A stretch of 64,000 bases of DNA, taken from NCBI GenBank assembly GCA_041395245.1, contig JAWLAY010000010.1, positions 62,001 through 126,000 on the forward strand, in the 5' to 3' direction. The first letter of the stretch is position 1. Each line of letters begins with the position of its first letter. A model generated the notes under the pieces. It searched no databases, was not told the DNA's origin, and saw only the letters and a program-made list of their open reading frames with translations. Of this stretch, positions 44,871-52,587 are shown one piece after another. This stretch comes from Aquimonas sp041395245. Its GTDB lineage: Bacteria > Pseudomonadota > Gammaproteobacteria > Xanthomonadales > Xanthomonadaceae. The translations under genes were made by a program, and so were the position numbers.

Positions 44871-46582
44871 GACTTGTGGCACATACATCGTTCCTGCTGC
44901 TGGCCCTGAGCCTGATGCTGGATACGCGGGCAGCCGAGTCGGTGGCGCCGCTGCGACCGGCCATTGCGACATCGAATGCGCAGGCCACCGATGCCGGCAT
45001 GGAGGTGCTTGCCGCCGGTGGCAATGCCTTTGATGCCGCCATCGCAATCAGTGCTACCCTGGGTTTGGTCGAGCCCGAGAGTTCGGGAATTGGCGGTGGC
45101 GGCTTCTTTCTGCTGCATCTCGCCAGCGAGAACCGTACGGTCTTCGTCGACGCGCGGGAGCGCGCACCACTGGCCGCCACGGCCGACATGTTTCTGGATG
45201 CCGAGCGCAATCCGGTGCCGAAAGCCAGCATCGACGGTGCGTTGGCGGCGGCGATCCCGGGTCTGCCTGCAGGGCTGGTGCATGTTTCGCGCAAGTACGG
45301 ACGATTGCCGCTGTCGCAGTCATTGGCACCGGCCATTCGTCTGGCCCGTGAAGGCTGGGTATTCAATCGCAAGAACGCCGAGATGATGGGCTGGCGTCTG
45401 CAGGCACTGAGCAACGATCCGGGCTCCGCAGCCCTGTTCTTGCCGGGAGGCCAACCGCCGAAGCCCGGGCAGAAAATCCGCAACCCCGACTATGCACGCA
45501 CCTTGGAACTGCTGGCGGAACACGGCGAGAAAGGCTTTTATGCCGGACGCTACGCCAGCCAATTGGTCGCCGGGGTCCGAGCGGGCGGTGGCATTTGGAG
45601 CGAGACCGATCTGGCGAACTACAAGGTTGTCGAACGCGAGCCACTGCGCATCCGGCATCGTGGCTTCGAGATCGTCACGGCGCCGCCGCCGTCCTCGGGT
45701 GGCATTGCCATTGCGGAAGTACTGAACATTCTGGACGGCTATCGCTACAGCGAGTTGCCGTCGATGCAACGCACTCATCTGACGCTGGAAGCGATGCGGC
45801 GGGCCTATCGTGATCGCGCCATTTATCTGGGCGATCCGGACTTCGTCGAAGTGCCCTCTGAGATGCTGATGAGTGCCGACTACGCTGCCGGACTGCGCGC
45901 CGCCATTCACCCGGTTCGTGCGACCCCCAGCGAGTTGTTGCCCGGCGTCGGTGAAAGTGTTGAGCGCGATGACACGACCCACTTCTCGCTGCTTGATACC
46001 GATGGCAACCTGGTGGCCGTGACGCAGACGGTCAATCTGCCCTACGGCAACGCCTTTGTCGTGCCCGGCACCGGCTTTCTGTTGAACAACGAGATGGATG
46101 ATTTCTCCATCAAGACCGGCGTGCCCAATGCCTTCGGTCTGGTCGGGCAGGACGCCAATGCGATTGCGCCGGGCAAGCGACCGCTCTCGTCAATGTCGCC
46201 GAGTTTCGTGATCAATGACGAGCGCGTCGGGATCCTGGGCACGCCCGGCGGTAGCCGGATCATCAGCATGGTATTGCTGGGTATCCTGCATCTGATGGAC
46301 GGCGGCGGCGCACAGGCCACGGCAGATTTGCCGCGGATCCATCACCAGTATCTTCCCGATGTGGTTTCGATCGAGAGTGGTGCGTTGTCGGCCGAAGCAC
46401 AGGCTGATCTGGTCGCGCGTGGCTATCAACTCGAAACCGGTCGCGACACCTGGGGCAACATGCAGGTGGTGATCTGGAATCGTCTGACCGGTGAAGTCGA
46501 GGCCGGCGCGGACGGGCGCTGGAAAGACGTCGGCAAGGGCAGCACCGGCGAGGAGCGCGGCGATGGCAAGATTTTCCGTTGA
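44867..46582 (+). CDS. ggt: Gamma-glutamyltransferase
   Basis: A 571-residue secreted precursor that cleaves gamma-glutamyl bonds, mainly of glutathione. A signal peptide (HTSFLLLALSLMLDTRA) is followed by the large subunit. Autocleavage should occur before the catalytic Thr in DDTTHFSLLD, giving the small subunit, which holds 'GFLLNNEMDDFS' and 'PLSSMSPSFV'. The ATG at 44867 overlaps the ferredoxin stop. Length and motifs fit the family. Confidence 0.95.
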   Translation: MRLVAHTSFLLLALSLMLDTRAAESVAPLRPAIATSNAQATDAGMEVLAAGGNAFDAAIAISATLGLVEPESSGIGGGGFFLLHLASENRTVFVDARERAPLAATADMFLDAERNPVPKASIDGALAAAIPGLPAGLVHVSRKYGRLPLSQSLAPAIRLAREGWVFNRKNAEMMGWRLQALSNDPGSAALFLPGGQPPKPGQKIRNPDYARTLELLAEHGEKGFYAGRYASQLVAGVRAGGGIWSETDLANYKVVEREPLRIRHRGFEIVTAPPPSSGGIAIAEVLNILDGYRYSELPSMQRTHLTLEAMRRAYRDRAIYLGDPDFVEVPSEMLMSADYAAGLRAAIHPVRATPSELLPGVGESVERDDTTHFSLLDTDGNLVAVTQTVNLPYGNAFVVPGTGFLLNNEMDDFSIKTGVPNAFGLVGQDANAIAPGKRPLSSMSPSFVINDERVGILGTPGGSRIISMVLLGILHLMDGGGAQATADLPRIHHQYLPDVVSIESGALSAEAQADLVARGYQLETGRDTWGNMQVVIWNRLTGEVEAGADGRWKDVGKGSTGEERGDGKIFR

Positions 46583-46591
46583 GGCGAGCGC

Positions 46592-47479
46592 ATGAGCGTG
46601 CGTCTGTGGTCGCTGGCAGGTAACCGGCAAAAACTCGATGGCGGCGCGATGTTCGGCAATGCACCCCGCGCGATGTGGTCGAAATGGGTGGCGGTGGAAT
46701 CCGACAACCGCATCGATCTGGCCTGTCGCGCGCTGTTGGCCGAAGGATTGAATGGCAAGAGCGTGCTGTTCGAAACCGGGATCGGCGCGTTCTTCGACCC
46801 CCGACTGCGCGAGCGCTACGGGGTGACCGAGGATCGGCACGTCCTGCTGGACTCGCTGTCGGCCATCGGATTGAGCGATGCCGACATCGATGTGGTGGTG
46901 CTGAGTCATCTGCACTTCGATCACGCCGGTGGTCTGCTTGCCGCATGGCAAGAAGGCGAGCAAGCCCGATTGCTTTTCCCTCGCGCGACATTTGTCGTCA
47001 GTCGACGTGGCTTCGAGCGCGCATGCGCACCCCACCCGCGTGATCGCGCGTCCTTTATTCCGGAGTTGCCAGCGCTGCTGCAGGCGAGTGGACGATTGGA
47101 ACTGGTGGATGCCGAGTTCACCCCGACACTCGGACACGCTGTGCGCTTCCACTTCAGCGACGGGCACACGCCGGGCCTGATGATGGCCGAACTGTGTGGC
47201 GCGCCCGGTGTGGTCTTCTGTGCCGACCTCATCCCGGGCAAGCCCTGGGTGCATGTGCCGGTCACCATGGGATACGACCGCAACGCCGAGTTGCTGATCG
47301 ACGAAAAACAGGCCTTTCTGCAGGCCATGTTGTCGCGCGGCACACGCCTGTTCTTCACCCACGATCCGGACTGCGCCATGGCAAGTCTGCAGCGCGACGA
47401 CAAACAACGCTTTACGGTTGTCGATGAGCACAGGAGCTTGCAGGCTTTTGAACTGACCCTAGGAGCCTGTCGGACTTGA
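46592..47479 (+). CDS. MBL-fold metallohydrolase with a tail made by a repeat
   Basis: A 295-residue protein of the metallo-beta-lactamase fold with the zinc motif HLHFDH at residues 106-111; downstream ligands are likely in 'DGHTPG' and 'FCADLIPG'. It may be a lactonase or thioesterase; the substrate is not clear. It follows ggt by 9 bp. The last seven residues (LGACRT with the stop) are encoded by the left end of fold-back repeat copy 2, so the original C-terminus was probably replaced or lengthened. Confidence 0.85.
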   Translation: MSVRLWSLAGNRQKLDGGAMFGNAPRAMWSKWVAVESDNRIDLACRALLAEGLNGKSVLFETGIGAFFDPRLRERYGVTEDRHVLLDSLSAIGLSDADIDVVVLSHLHFDHAGGLLAAWQEGEQARLLFPRATFVVSRRGFERACAPHPRDRASFIPELPALLQASGRLELVDAEFTPTLGHAVRFHFSDGHTPGLMMAELCGAPGVVFCADLIPGKPWVHVPVTMGYDRNAELLIDEKQAFLQAMLSRGTRLFFTHDPDCAMASLQRDDKQRFTVVDEHRSLQAFELTLGACRT

Positions 47480-47629
47480 AAGGGAATCGGCTGCAAATCC
47501 GTCTGGACGGTCCATTTTTCGCCGCTTCCTTGGGCAATAGTTCAACTATTGCCCTGCGAAACCGGCAAAAACTGTCCTCGCCCAGCCGTATTTTCGCTTC
47601 GATTCTTCAAGTCCGACAGGCTCCTAGGG
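47457..47629 (+). repeat. Fold-back (MITE-like) repeat, copy 2
   Basis: A 173-bp element with perfect 24-bp terminal inverted repeats, beginning CCCTAGGAGCCTGTCGGACT. The centre holds GGGCAATAGTT and AACTATTGCCC with one base between. The segments between ends and centre are also partly complementary, so the whole element can fold into one long hairpin. It codes for nothing plausible. It covers the 3' end of the MBL gene and ends 31 bp before the DUF4920 gene. Confidence 0.93.
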
Positions 47630-47660
47630 TAATTTTTCGACCACCAACCAGGAATCCGTC

Positions 47661-48089
47661 ATGCGACAACTGAACGTAGCCGCCGCCCTTGTTTTAGGCC
47701 TGATCCTTGCGCGACCGACCTTTGCCTCCGAGCAGTTCGGTGCGCCGATGCCCGAAGGCGAGGCGACGCCCCTGCATTCGGCCATTGCCGAACTGGATGC
47801 GCACGATGATGAACGCGAAAAGTTCGCCGGACGGATCGTTGAGATCTGCCAGAACAAAGGCTGCTGGATGCTGCTGGAAAGCGAGGGTGTGTCGGCCCGC
47901 GTGATGATGCATGACCACGAATTCAGCGTGCGCAAGGATGCGACCGGCACTGCCGTGGTGTGGGGCAAGTTGTTCGAACATCGGCTGAGTGAAAAGCAAC
48001 GCGCGCATCTGCAGGAAGAGTCCAAAGGACTGGCGGTGCCGGAAGTCGAATACCGCATCGACACCTTCAGCGTCGTGTTCGAAGGCTGA
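47661..48089 (+). CDS. Secreted DUF4920 domain protein
   Basis: A 142-residue exported protein (signal peptide MRQLNVAAALVLGLILARPTFA). The mature part fits DUF4920: 'FAGRIVEICQNKGCWMLLE' has the conserved C-x3-GCWM motif, followed by 'VRV/ARVMMHDHEF'-type strands. Known structural data suggest an OB-like small domain; the function is not known. It starts right after repeat copy 2, so its promoter may lie in or be shaped by that element. A MAPEG gene follows 2 bp later. Confidence 0.8.
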   Translation: MRQLNVAAALVLGLILARPTFASEQFGAPMPEGEATPLHSAIAELDAHDDEREKFAGRIVEICQNKGCWMLLESEGVSARVMMHDHEFSVRKDATGTAVVWGKLFEHRLSEKQRAHLQEESKGLAVPEVEYRIDTFSVVFEG

Positions 48090-48091
48090 TC

Positions 48092-48484
48092 ATGCACGCA
48101 CCGATAACTGCCATATATGCGGCGGGCTGCGCGTTGCTGATCCTCGTGCTCGCCGCTCGTGTCGTGCAGGCGCGCCTGCGTCATCGGGTCGGTATCGGTG
48201 ACGCGGGGCACGCCGATCTGGCTCTGCGTGTGCGTGTCCATGCCAATGCCGTCGAGTACGTGCCGCTCGCCTTGCTGCTGATCCTGCTGCTGGAGTTGGG
48301 CGGCACGTCGGCACTCTGGATCCATGCGCTGGGCGGCGTGCTGCTGTTCGCGCGGCTTGCTCACGCCATTGGCCTGTCGACCACATCGGGCACATCGCCG
48401 GGCCGATTTGTCGGGACGCTGCTGACCTGGGGGGTGTTGTTGGTCTCGTCAGGGATGTTGCTGTTCGCCGTGCTCTGGGCCTGA
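48092..48484 (+). CDS. MAPEG family membrane protein
   Basis: A 130-residue four-helix membrane protein of the MAPEG (eicosanoid/glutathione) group, close to YecN. 'ALRVRVHANAVEYVPLALLL' is the family signature (the E-x-VP motif). It starts 2 bp after the DUF4920 stop, so both are translated together. It is convergent with the Nudix gene. Confidence 0.85.
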   Translation: MHAPITAIYAAGCALLILVLAARVVQARLRHRVGIGDAGHADLALRVRVHANAVEYVPLALLLILLLELGGTSALWIHALGGVLLFARLAHAIGLSTTSGTSPGRFVGTLLTWGVLLVSSGMLLFAVLWA

Positions 48485-48491
48485 GTCGGAT

Positions 48492-49037
48492 TTACGCCTC
48501 GGTTGCTCTGGACCCGTCCGGGTTGTGCTCGACAAAATACAGTCCGGCATAGAGCTTGGGATCAATCGAATAGCCTGCACGGCGCTGCGAGTCCAGCCAG
48601 CGTGCTGCTTGGGAAAGTGGGACACGATGAACGGTGATGGCCTCGCTTTCATCGCCGCCGCCGGCACCGAGCCGGCGCAGTGACGTTGCCCGAGCAAACA
48701 CGATCATTTCGTTGCTCATGCCGGACGACGACGGGCCGGACATCAGCACCTCGACGCGCTCGCAAGACCAGCCGGTTTCTTCCAGCAACTCGCGCTGTGC
48801 CGCCTGTTCGATGGATTCGGTCGTGTCGATGTCGCCGACCAGACCGGCGGGCATTTCGATGCTTCGGCACTGGATGGCCTCGCGGTACTGTTCGACAAAC
48901 AGCACTTCGCTGTCGGGCGTGAGCGCAACGATGATGACCGCGCAACGGGCATTGGTGCGCTCGACGAATTCCCATCGGCCACGCCGACAAAGTCGCAGGT
49001 AGCGGGCCTCATGGAGGCATTCAGTGGATTCGGGCAT
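48492..49037 (-). CDS. Nudix hydrolase
   Basis: A 181-residue protein with a Nudix box (GLVGDIDTTESIEQAAQREL continuing with LEETGW), where the two Glu residues of the REL-x-EE part bind magnesium. The upstream 'VLFVEQYREAIQCRSIEMPAGL' fits the ADP-ribose pyrophosphatase branch; the substrate is an inference. It lies between convergent MAPEG and a divergent propeller gene. Confidence 0.88.
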   Translation of the reverse strand: MPESTECLHEARYLRLCRRGRWEFVERTNARCAVIIVALTPDSEVLFVEQYREAIQCRSIEMPAGLVGDIDTTESIEQAAQRELLEETGWSCERVEVLMSGPSSSGMSNEMIVFARATSLRRLGAGGGDESEAITVHRVPLSQAARWLDSQRRAGYSIDPKLYAGLYFVEHNPDGSRATEA

Positions 49038-49156
49038 GCGTCGGTCTCCGGCAGAGGCGTGCCATCATAGTCACACCCGCGGGAACCCTGCTGCGTCCTT
49101 GTGGTCTGCAGGGGCCGTGGCCGAGTCATGCCGATCTTTCTCTCACAGGTTTTTCG

Positions 49157-50545
49157 ATGAAATCACAGCGTTTTGTTCTTGCCTCGTTCTGCCTTGCCAT
49201 GGCGTGTGCGCTTCCTGCGCAGGAGCCGAAGCCGCTTGCAAAGGAGGAGATCGCGCCGGCCATCGCCAAGATGACCGACACCGCCCAGTTGAGCCAGCTC
49301 GCTGCACAGTTGCAGCAGGCAGGGCAGATCGACAATGAAGCGCTGGTGCTGGAAAGGCTGGTTGCGTTGCGACCGCATGTCGGACAGTACCGCTACGAGC
49401 TCGCTGCCGCCTACGCGCAGCAGGACAAGAAGAGTGCCGCCTACAACGCGCTGCTAGAATTGCAAACGCGCGGGTATGGACAGGACATCAAAAACGATCC
49501 CCGTTTTGCAAAGGTGCAGAACACGGAGGTCTGGGGCTATCTGGTGCAGGCCATGGACCAGAATCGTGCGCCGTTTGGTGAAGGTCGAGTCGCCTACACG
49601 CTGCCTGCCGAAGACCTGCTGTTGGAAAGTCTGGTTTGGGACGCGTCGCGCAAGCAGTTGCTGGTCGGCAGCGCGCGCGAAGGTTCGGTGTCGGTGCTGG
49701 CCGCCGATGGCAGCCTGAAGCCGTTGGTCAAAGCGGATGAGGAAAATGGCCTGTGGGCGGTGTTCGACATCGCCGTGGATGCCGAGCGCGGCTTCCTGTG
49801 GGTGGCTTCGAGTGCCGTGCCGCACTTCAAGGGTTACCAGGCGGAGCGCGATCTGGGCAAGGCTGGCATCTTTCAGTTCAATCTGAAGGACGGCAGTTTC
49901 ATCAAGAAATTCCTCTCTCCGGAAGTGCCAGGGCAGAGTTTTCTGATGACCGCCATCCGCGTCGGTCCGGATGGCGCGGTGTATGCGATGGATGGCCTGA
50001 ACAACGCGATCTATCAGGTCCGCGACGACAGTTTCCGGCGCATCCTGCATGCGCCGCACCTGTCCAGTCTGTTGGCGATGGCGGTGTCCGCGGACGGCAA
50101 GTTCCTGTATTTCTCGGAGATCGAGCGCGGCCTCTTCGGGCTTGAACTGGCGACCGGAAAGCCCTTCGATATCGCCGTTCCGGCGAAGCTGGCGCTGTCC
50201 TCGATCGGTGGCTTGGCGGCGCGGGATGGAGAACTCCTGATTGTGCAGAGTGCGCTGCCGCCCTCGCGGGTGATGCGTCTCACCCTGTCCGACGATGGTC
50301 GCTCCATCAGCAATGCCAAACCGCTGGAAGCGGGCAAAGACGGCATGACTTTTCCGATTGGTGCCACGCTGGACGACGCGGGCACCCTGTATTTCATCGG
50401 CAACAGTCAGAAGGACCAATATGATCGCTTCGGGCTGCCACGCAACCGGGACCGGCTGCAGGGGGCAAAGATCTTTGCGGTGAAGTCCGACTTCGATAGC
50501 GATACCCCGATGTCGATCCAACCCGCGGCGGGCGGCAAACCCTAG
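49157..50545 (+). CDS. Secreted SMP-30/NHL-like beta-propeller protein
   Basis: A 462-residue exported protein with a signal peptide (FVLASFCLAMACALPAQ). Residues about 25-120 form helical, TPR-like pairs ('LVLERLVALRPHVGQYRY'). Residues about 140-440 have propeller-type repeats ('ILHAPHLSSLLAMAVSADGK', 'GAVYAMDGLNNAIYQVRD') like gluconolactonase/NHL proteins. No enzyme motif stands out. A GC-rich hairpin and repeat copy 3 follow. Confidence 0.72.
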   Translation: MKSQRFVLASFCLAMACALPAQEPKPLAKEEIAPAIAKMTDTAQLSQLAAQLQQAGQIDNEALVLERLVALRPHVGQYRYELAAAYAQQDKKSAAYNALLELQTRGYGQDIKNDPRFAKVQNTEVWGYLVQAMDQNRAPFGEGRVAYTLPAEDLLLESLVWDASRKQLLVGSAREGSVSVLAADGSLKPLVKADEENGLWAVFDIAVDAERGFLWVASSAVPHFKGYQAERDLGKAGIFQFNLKDGSFIKKFLSPEVPGQSFLMTAIRVGPDGAVYAMDGLNNAIYQVRDDSFRRILHAPHLSSLLAMAVSADGKFLYFSEIERGLFGLELATGKPFDIAVPAKLALSSIGGLAARDGELLIVQSALPPSRVMRLTLSDDGRSISNAKPLEAGKDGMTFPIGATLDDAGTLYFIGNSQKDQYDRFGLPRNRDRLQGAKIFAVKSDFDSDTPMSIQPAAGGKP

Positions 50546-50596
50546 TCGTCTTGACGGCTGGTGTGTGGAATAGAATTTGATCCGACCGAATGACCA

Positions 50597-50629
50597 GTCC
50601 TCGCGCGCCGGGTTAGGGCGCGTGAGGAC
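50597..50629. terminator. Long GC-rich hairpin after the propeller gene
   Basis: A 13-bp stem (GTCCTCGCGCGCC and GGCGCGTGAGGAC with a G-T wobble) and a 7-nt loop, 52 bp after the stop. No T-run follows, and repeat copy 3 begins 9 bp later. Confidence 0.55.
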
Positions 50630-50637
50630 AGTAGTGT

Positions 50638-50809
50638 CCCTAGGAGTCTGTCGGACTTGAAAGGGAATCGGCTGCAAATCCGGCTGGACGGTCCATTTTT
50701 CGCCGCTTCCTTGGGCAATAGTTCAACTATTGCCCTGCGAAACCGGCAAAAACTGTCCTCGCCCCGCCGAATTTTCGCTTCGATTCTTCAAGTCCGACAG
50801 GCTCCTAGG
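50638..50809 (+). repeat. Fold-back (MITE-like) repeat, copy 3
   Basis: The same ~172-bp element as copy 2, with about four differences by eye, in the same orientation. Terminal inverted repeats match except for one base near the left end (GAGTCT against GAGCCT). It sits between the 3' ends of the propeller gene and the convergent exonuclease gene. Confidence 0.93.
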
Positions 50810-50827
50810 CTCAGGCGCAGCCAGCGC

Positions 50828-51727
50828 CTAGGCCAATGACGCAGAGGACCACTCGTTCAGGCGTCGACGGGTTAGCGGACCGATACGGAATTGCTCGCAC
50901 AGTGCCTGCAGCCGGGATGAATCGACACGCGCAGGGCGCAACGCGAGCGGAGCGGGGAGGGTTGCCTCGCAGCAGATGGTCGCGAGTTCGCGTGATAGCA
51001 GTGCGTTGTCGCGATGTTCCTGGATTCGGCGCGCGTGACTCGCGGCGCCGCGAATGCGCAGAAAGGGCACCTCATCCAGTCGCTGCAGCAAGGCATCCAG
51101 ACTGCCGAAGTGCGCCAGCAGCGCGGCGGCCGTTTTGCTGCCGATCCCTGGGACGCCGGGAATGTTGTCCACGGCATCGCCCGCCAGACCAAGGTAGTCC
51201 GCGATCTGATGCGCGTGCACGCCGTGCCGATCCAGTACGCCGGCAGCGTTCCAGCGGGTCTGCCGCGCGTAGTCCCACTGTTCGTCGTCGGCTTGCAACA
51301 GTTGCGACAGGTCCTTGTCGGCCGACACGATGAGGCCGCGCATGCCCAATCCGCGTGCTTGTTTCAGAGCGCTGCCGATCAGATCGTCGGCTTCGAAACG
51401 AGGGTCGGCCAGGGTCGTGATTCCCAAGGCGTCGAGCAGCGCCCGACACCCGGCAAACTGGCGCTTGAGTTCCTCCGGTGCCGGTTCGCGATTGGCTTTG
51501 TAGGCGGGATAGCGCTCGTTGCGGAAAGAGCTGTCCAGCGATTCGTCGAAGGCGAACACGATATGCGTCGGTCTCTCCCGTTCCAGCAGTTCCAGCGCGA
51601 AGCGGATGAACCCGTGCACGGCATTGGCGGGCTGGCCTTCGGCATCACGCACATCGTCGGGGTAGGAATGCCAGGCGCGGAACACGTAAAGACTCGAATC
51701 CACCAGATGCAGGGTCGCGCGTGTCAC
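50828..51727 (-). CDS. 5'-3' exonuclease / flap endonuclease (ExoIX-like)
   Basis: A 299-residue protein of the FEN family, like the small domain of DNA polymerase I. 'LVDSSLYVFRAWHS' gives the first metal Asp, 'FDESLDSSFRNERYPAYKAN' the arginine/lysine arch, 'ADDLIGSALKQA' and 'SADKDLSQLL' further metal Asp residues, and 'GDAVDNIPGVPGIGSKTA' the helix-hairpin-helix. It should act on 5' flaps in repair. The stop of the nitroreductase gene's reading is upstream: that gene ends within the start of this one (51724-51727). Confidence 0.9.
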   Translation of the reverse strand: MTRATLHLVDSSLYVFRAWHSYPDDVRDAEGQPANAVHGFIRFALELLERERPTHIVFAFDESLDSSFRNERYPAYKANREPAPEELKRQFAGCRALLDALGITTLADPRFEADDLIGSALKQARGLGMRGLIVSADKDLSQLLQADDEQWDYARQTRWNAAGVLDRHGVHAHQIADYLGLAGDAVDNIPGVPGIGSKTAAALLAHFGSLDALLQRLDEVPFLRIRGAASHARRIQEHRDNALLSRELATICCEATLPAPLALRPARVDSSRLQALCEQFRIGPLTRRRLNEWSSASLA

Positions 51728-52284
51728 TCCGAAATCTCCTGCAGAAGACTGTCGAGCGCGGGTCGAGGGCGTTCCGCGATCATTTCGGAGGCGCTGCCGA
51801 TATGGATGAAGCCCACGATGCTCTCGTTGTCTGTCAGTCCGAGAAACCGCTGCACGCTCTCATCATGAGCAGCCCAGCCGGTCAGCCATTGTGCGGCGAA
51901 GCCGCTTGCCTGGGCGGCCTGCAACAAGCTGAAACAGACGCAGGCGCTGGTGTGCTGCTGTTCGATCAACGGAATTCGGTGGTCATGCTGATAGCGACCG
52001 ATCACGACGACGATCTCCGGCGCATGACTGAAACGTTGGTATTCCTTGCGCAGACCCGCCTCGTCGATATTCGGGTCACGCGCTTTTGCGCGGGTCGCAA
52101 GCATCTCGCCCAAAGCGCTGCGCGGCGCTTTGCCGAGCCGCAGGAAGCGCCATGGAACGAGGTTGCCGTGGTCCGGAACACGCGACGCAAGGCTGAGCAT
52201 GTCGCGCAGTTGCTGCGGAGTGGGGCCGGGTTCGCCAAGCAGTCGGGACGGTACGGATCGGCGAGTCGTGAGATCGAACTGCAT
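51724..52284 (-). CDS. Nitroreductase family protein (YdjA-like)
   Basis: A 186-residue FMN-binding protein. The N-terminus 'RRSVPSRLLGEPGPTPQQL' with the flavin-phosphate Arg-Arg-Ser, 'ASRVPDHGNLVPWRFLRL' and 'QAAQASGFAAQWLTGW' match YdjA-type nitroreductases. The ATG at 52284 is chosen because the family begins near here; an earlier start adds 11 odd residues. It comes before the exonuclease gene and overlaps it by 4 bases. Confidence 0.88.
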   Translation of the reverse strand: MQFDLTTRRSVPSRLLGEPGPTPQQLRDMLSLASRVPDHGNLVPWRFLRLGKAPRSALGEMLATRAKARDPNIDEAGLRKEYQRFSHAPEIVVVIGRYQHDHRIPLIEQQHTSACVCFSLLQAAQASGFAAQWLTGWAAHDESVQRFLGLTDNESIVGFIHIGSASEMIAERPRPALDSLLQEISE

Positions 52285-52587
52285 GGGTATTCCAAGCGCA
52301 TATCGGGTGGACGACAAGCTTAACCCGCCACCTCGGCGAGCCCATCCTCCCGCGACTTAGGCGAAATGCGTCAACGACGTTCTTGGCGAGCGCGGGATTC
52401 GCCCCGGCTCGGGTGTGAACTGCTTCGCAGATACCGAATGACTTGCGTGATTTCTGTCACTGAGTGACAACAATTTGCGCGACAATCTCGGCCAAGGCGT
52501 GCGCGAATGTTGATTGCGCGCACATTTGCAGGCGATGCGAAGCGAGACACTGCAGCGCAGCACACCACGAACGAGGCGCTGGGTGCC
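52285..52587. other. Divergent intergenic region with palindrome
   Basis: About 300 bp between the nitroreductase and DUF1631 genes. It holds the palindrome at 52455-52469 and a longer open frame continuing the DUF1631 gene upstream, which I do not take as coding. No clear promoter boxes are seen. Confidence 0.5.
52455..52469. promoter_or_regulatory. Palindromic operator candidate
   Basis: TGTCACT-G-AGTGACA is a perfect 7-bp inverted repeat around one base, in the shared upstream region of two divergent genes. The pattern fits a dimeric helix-turn-helix repressor or activator, but I do not match it to a known family; it differs from the Clp/Vfr consensus. Confidence 0.45.

Noticed and set aside
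50657..50839. Small frame within fold-back repeat copy 3, also present in copy 2
   Set aside because: It is the translation of a palindromic repeat, with no ribosome-binding site, and extends into unrelated flanks.
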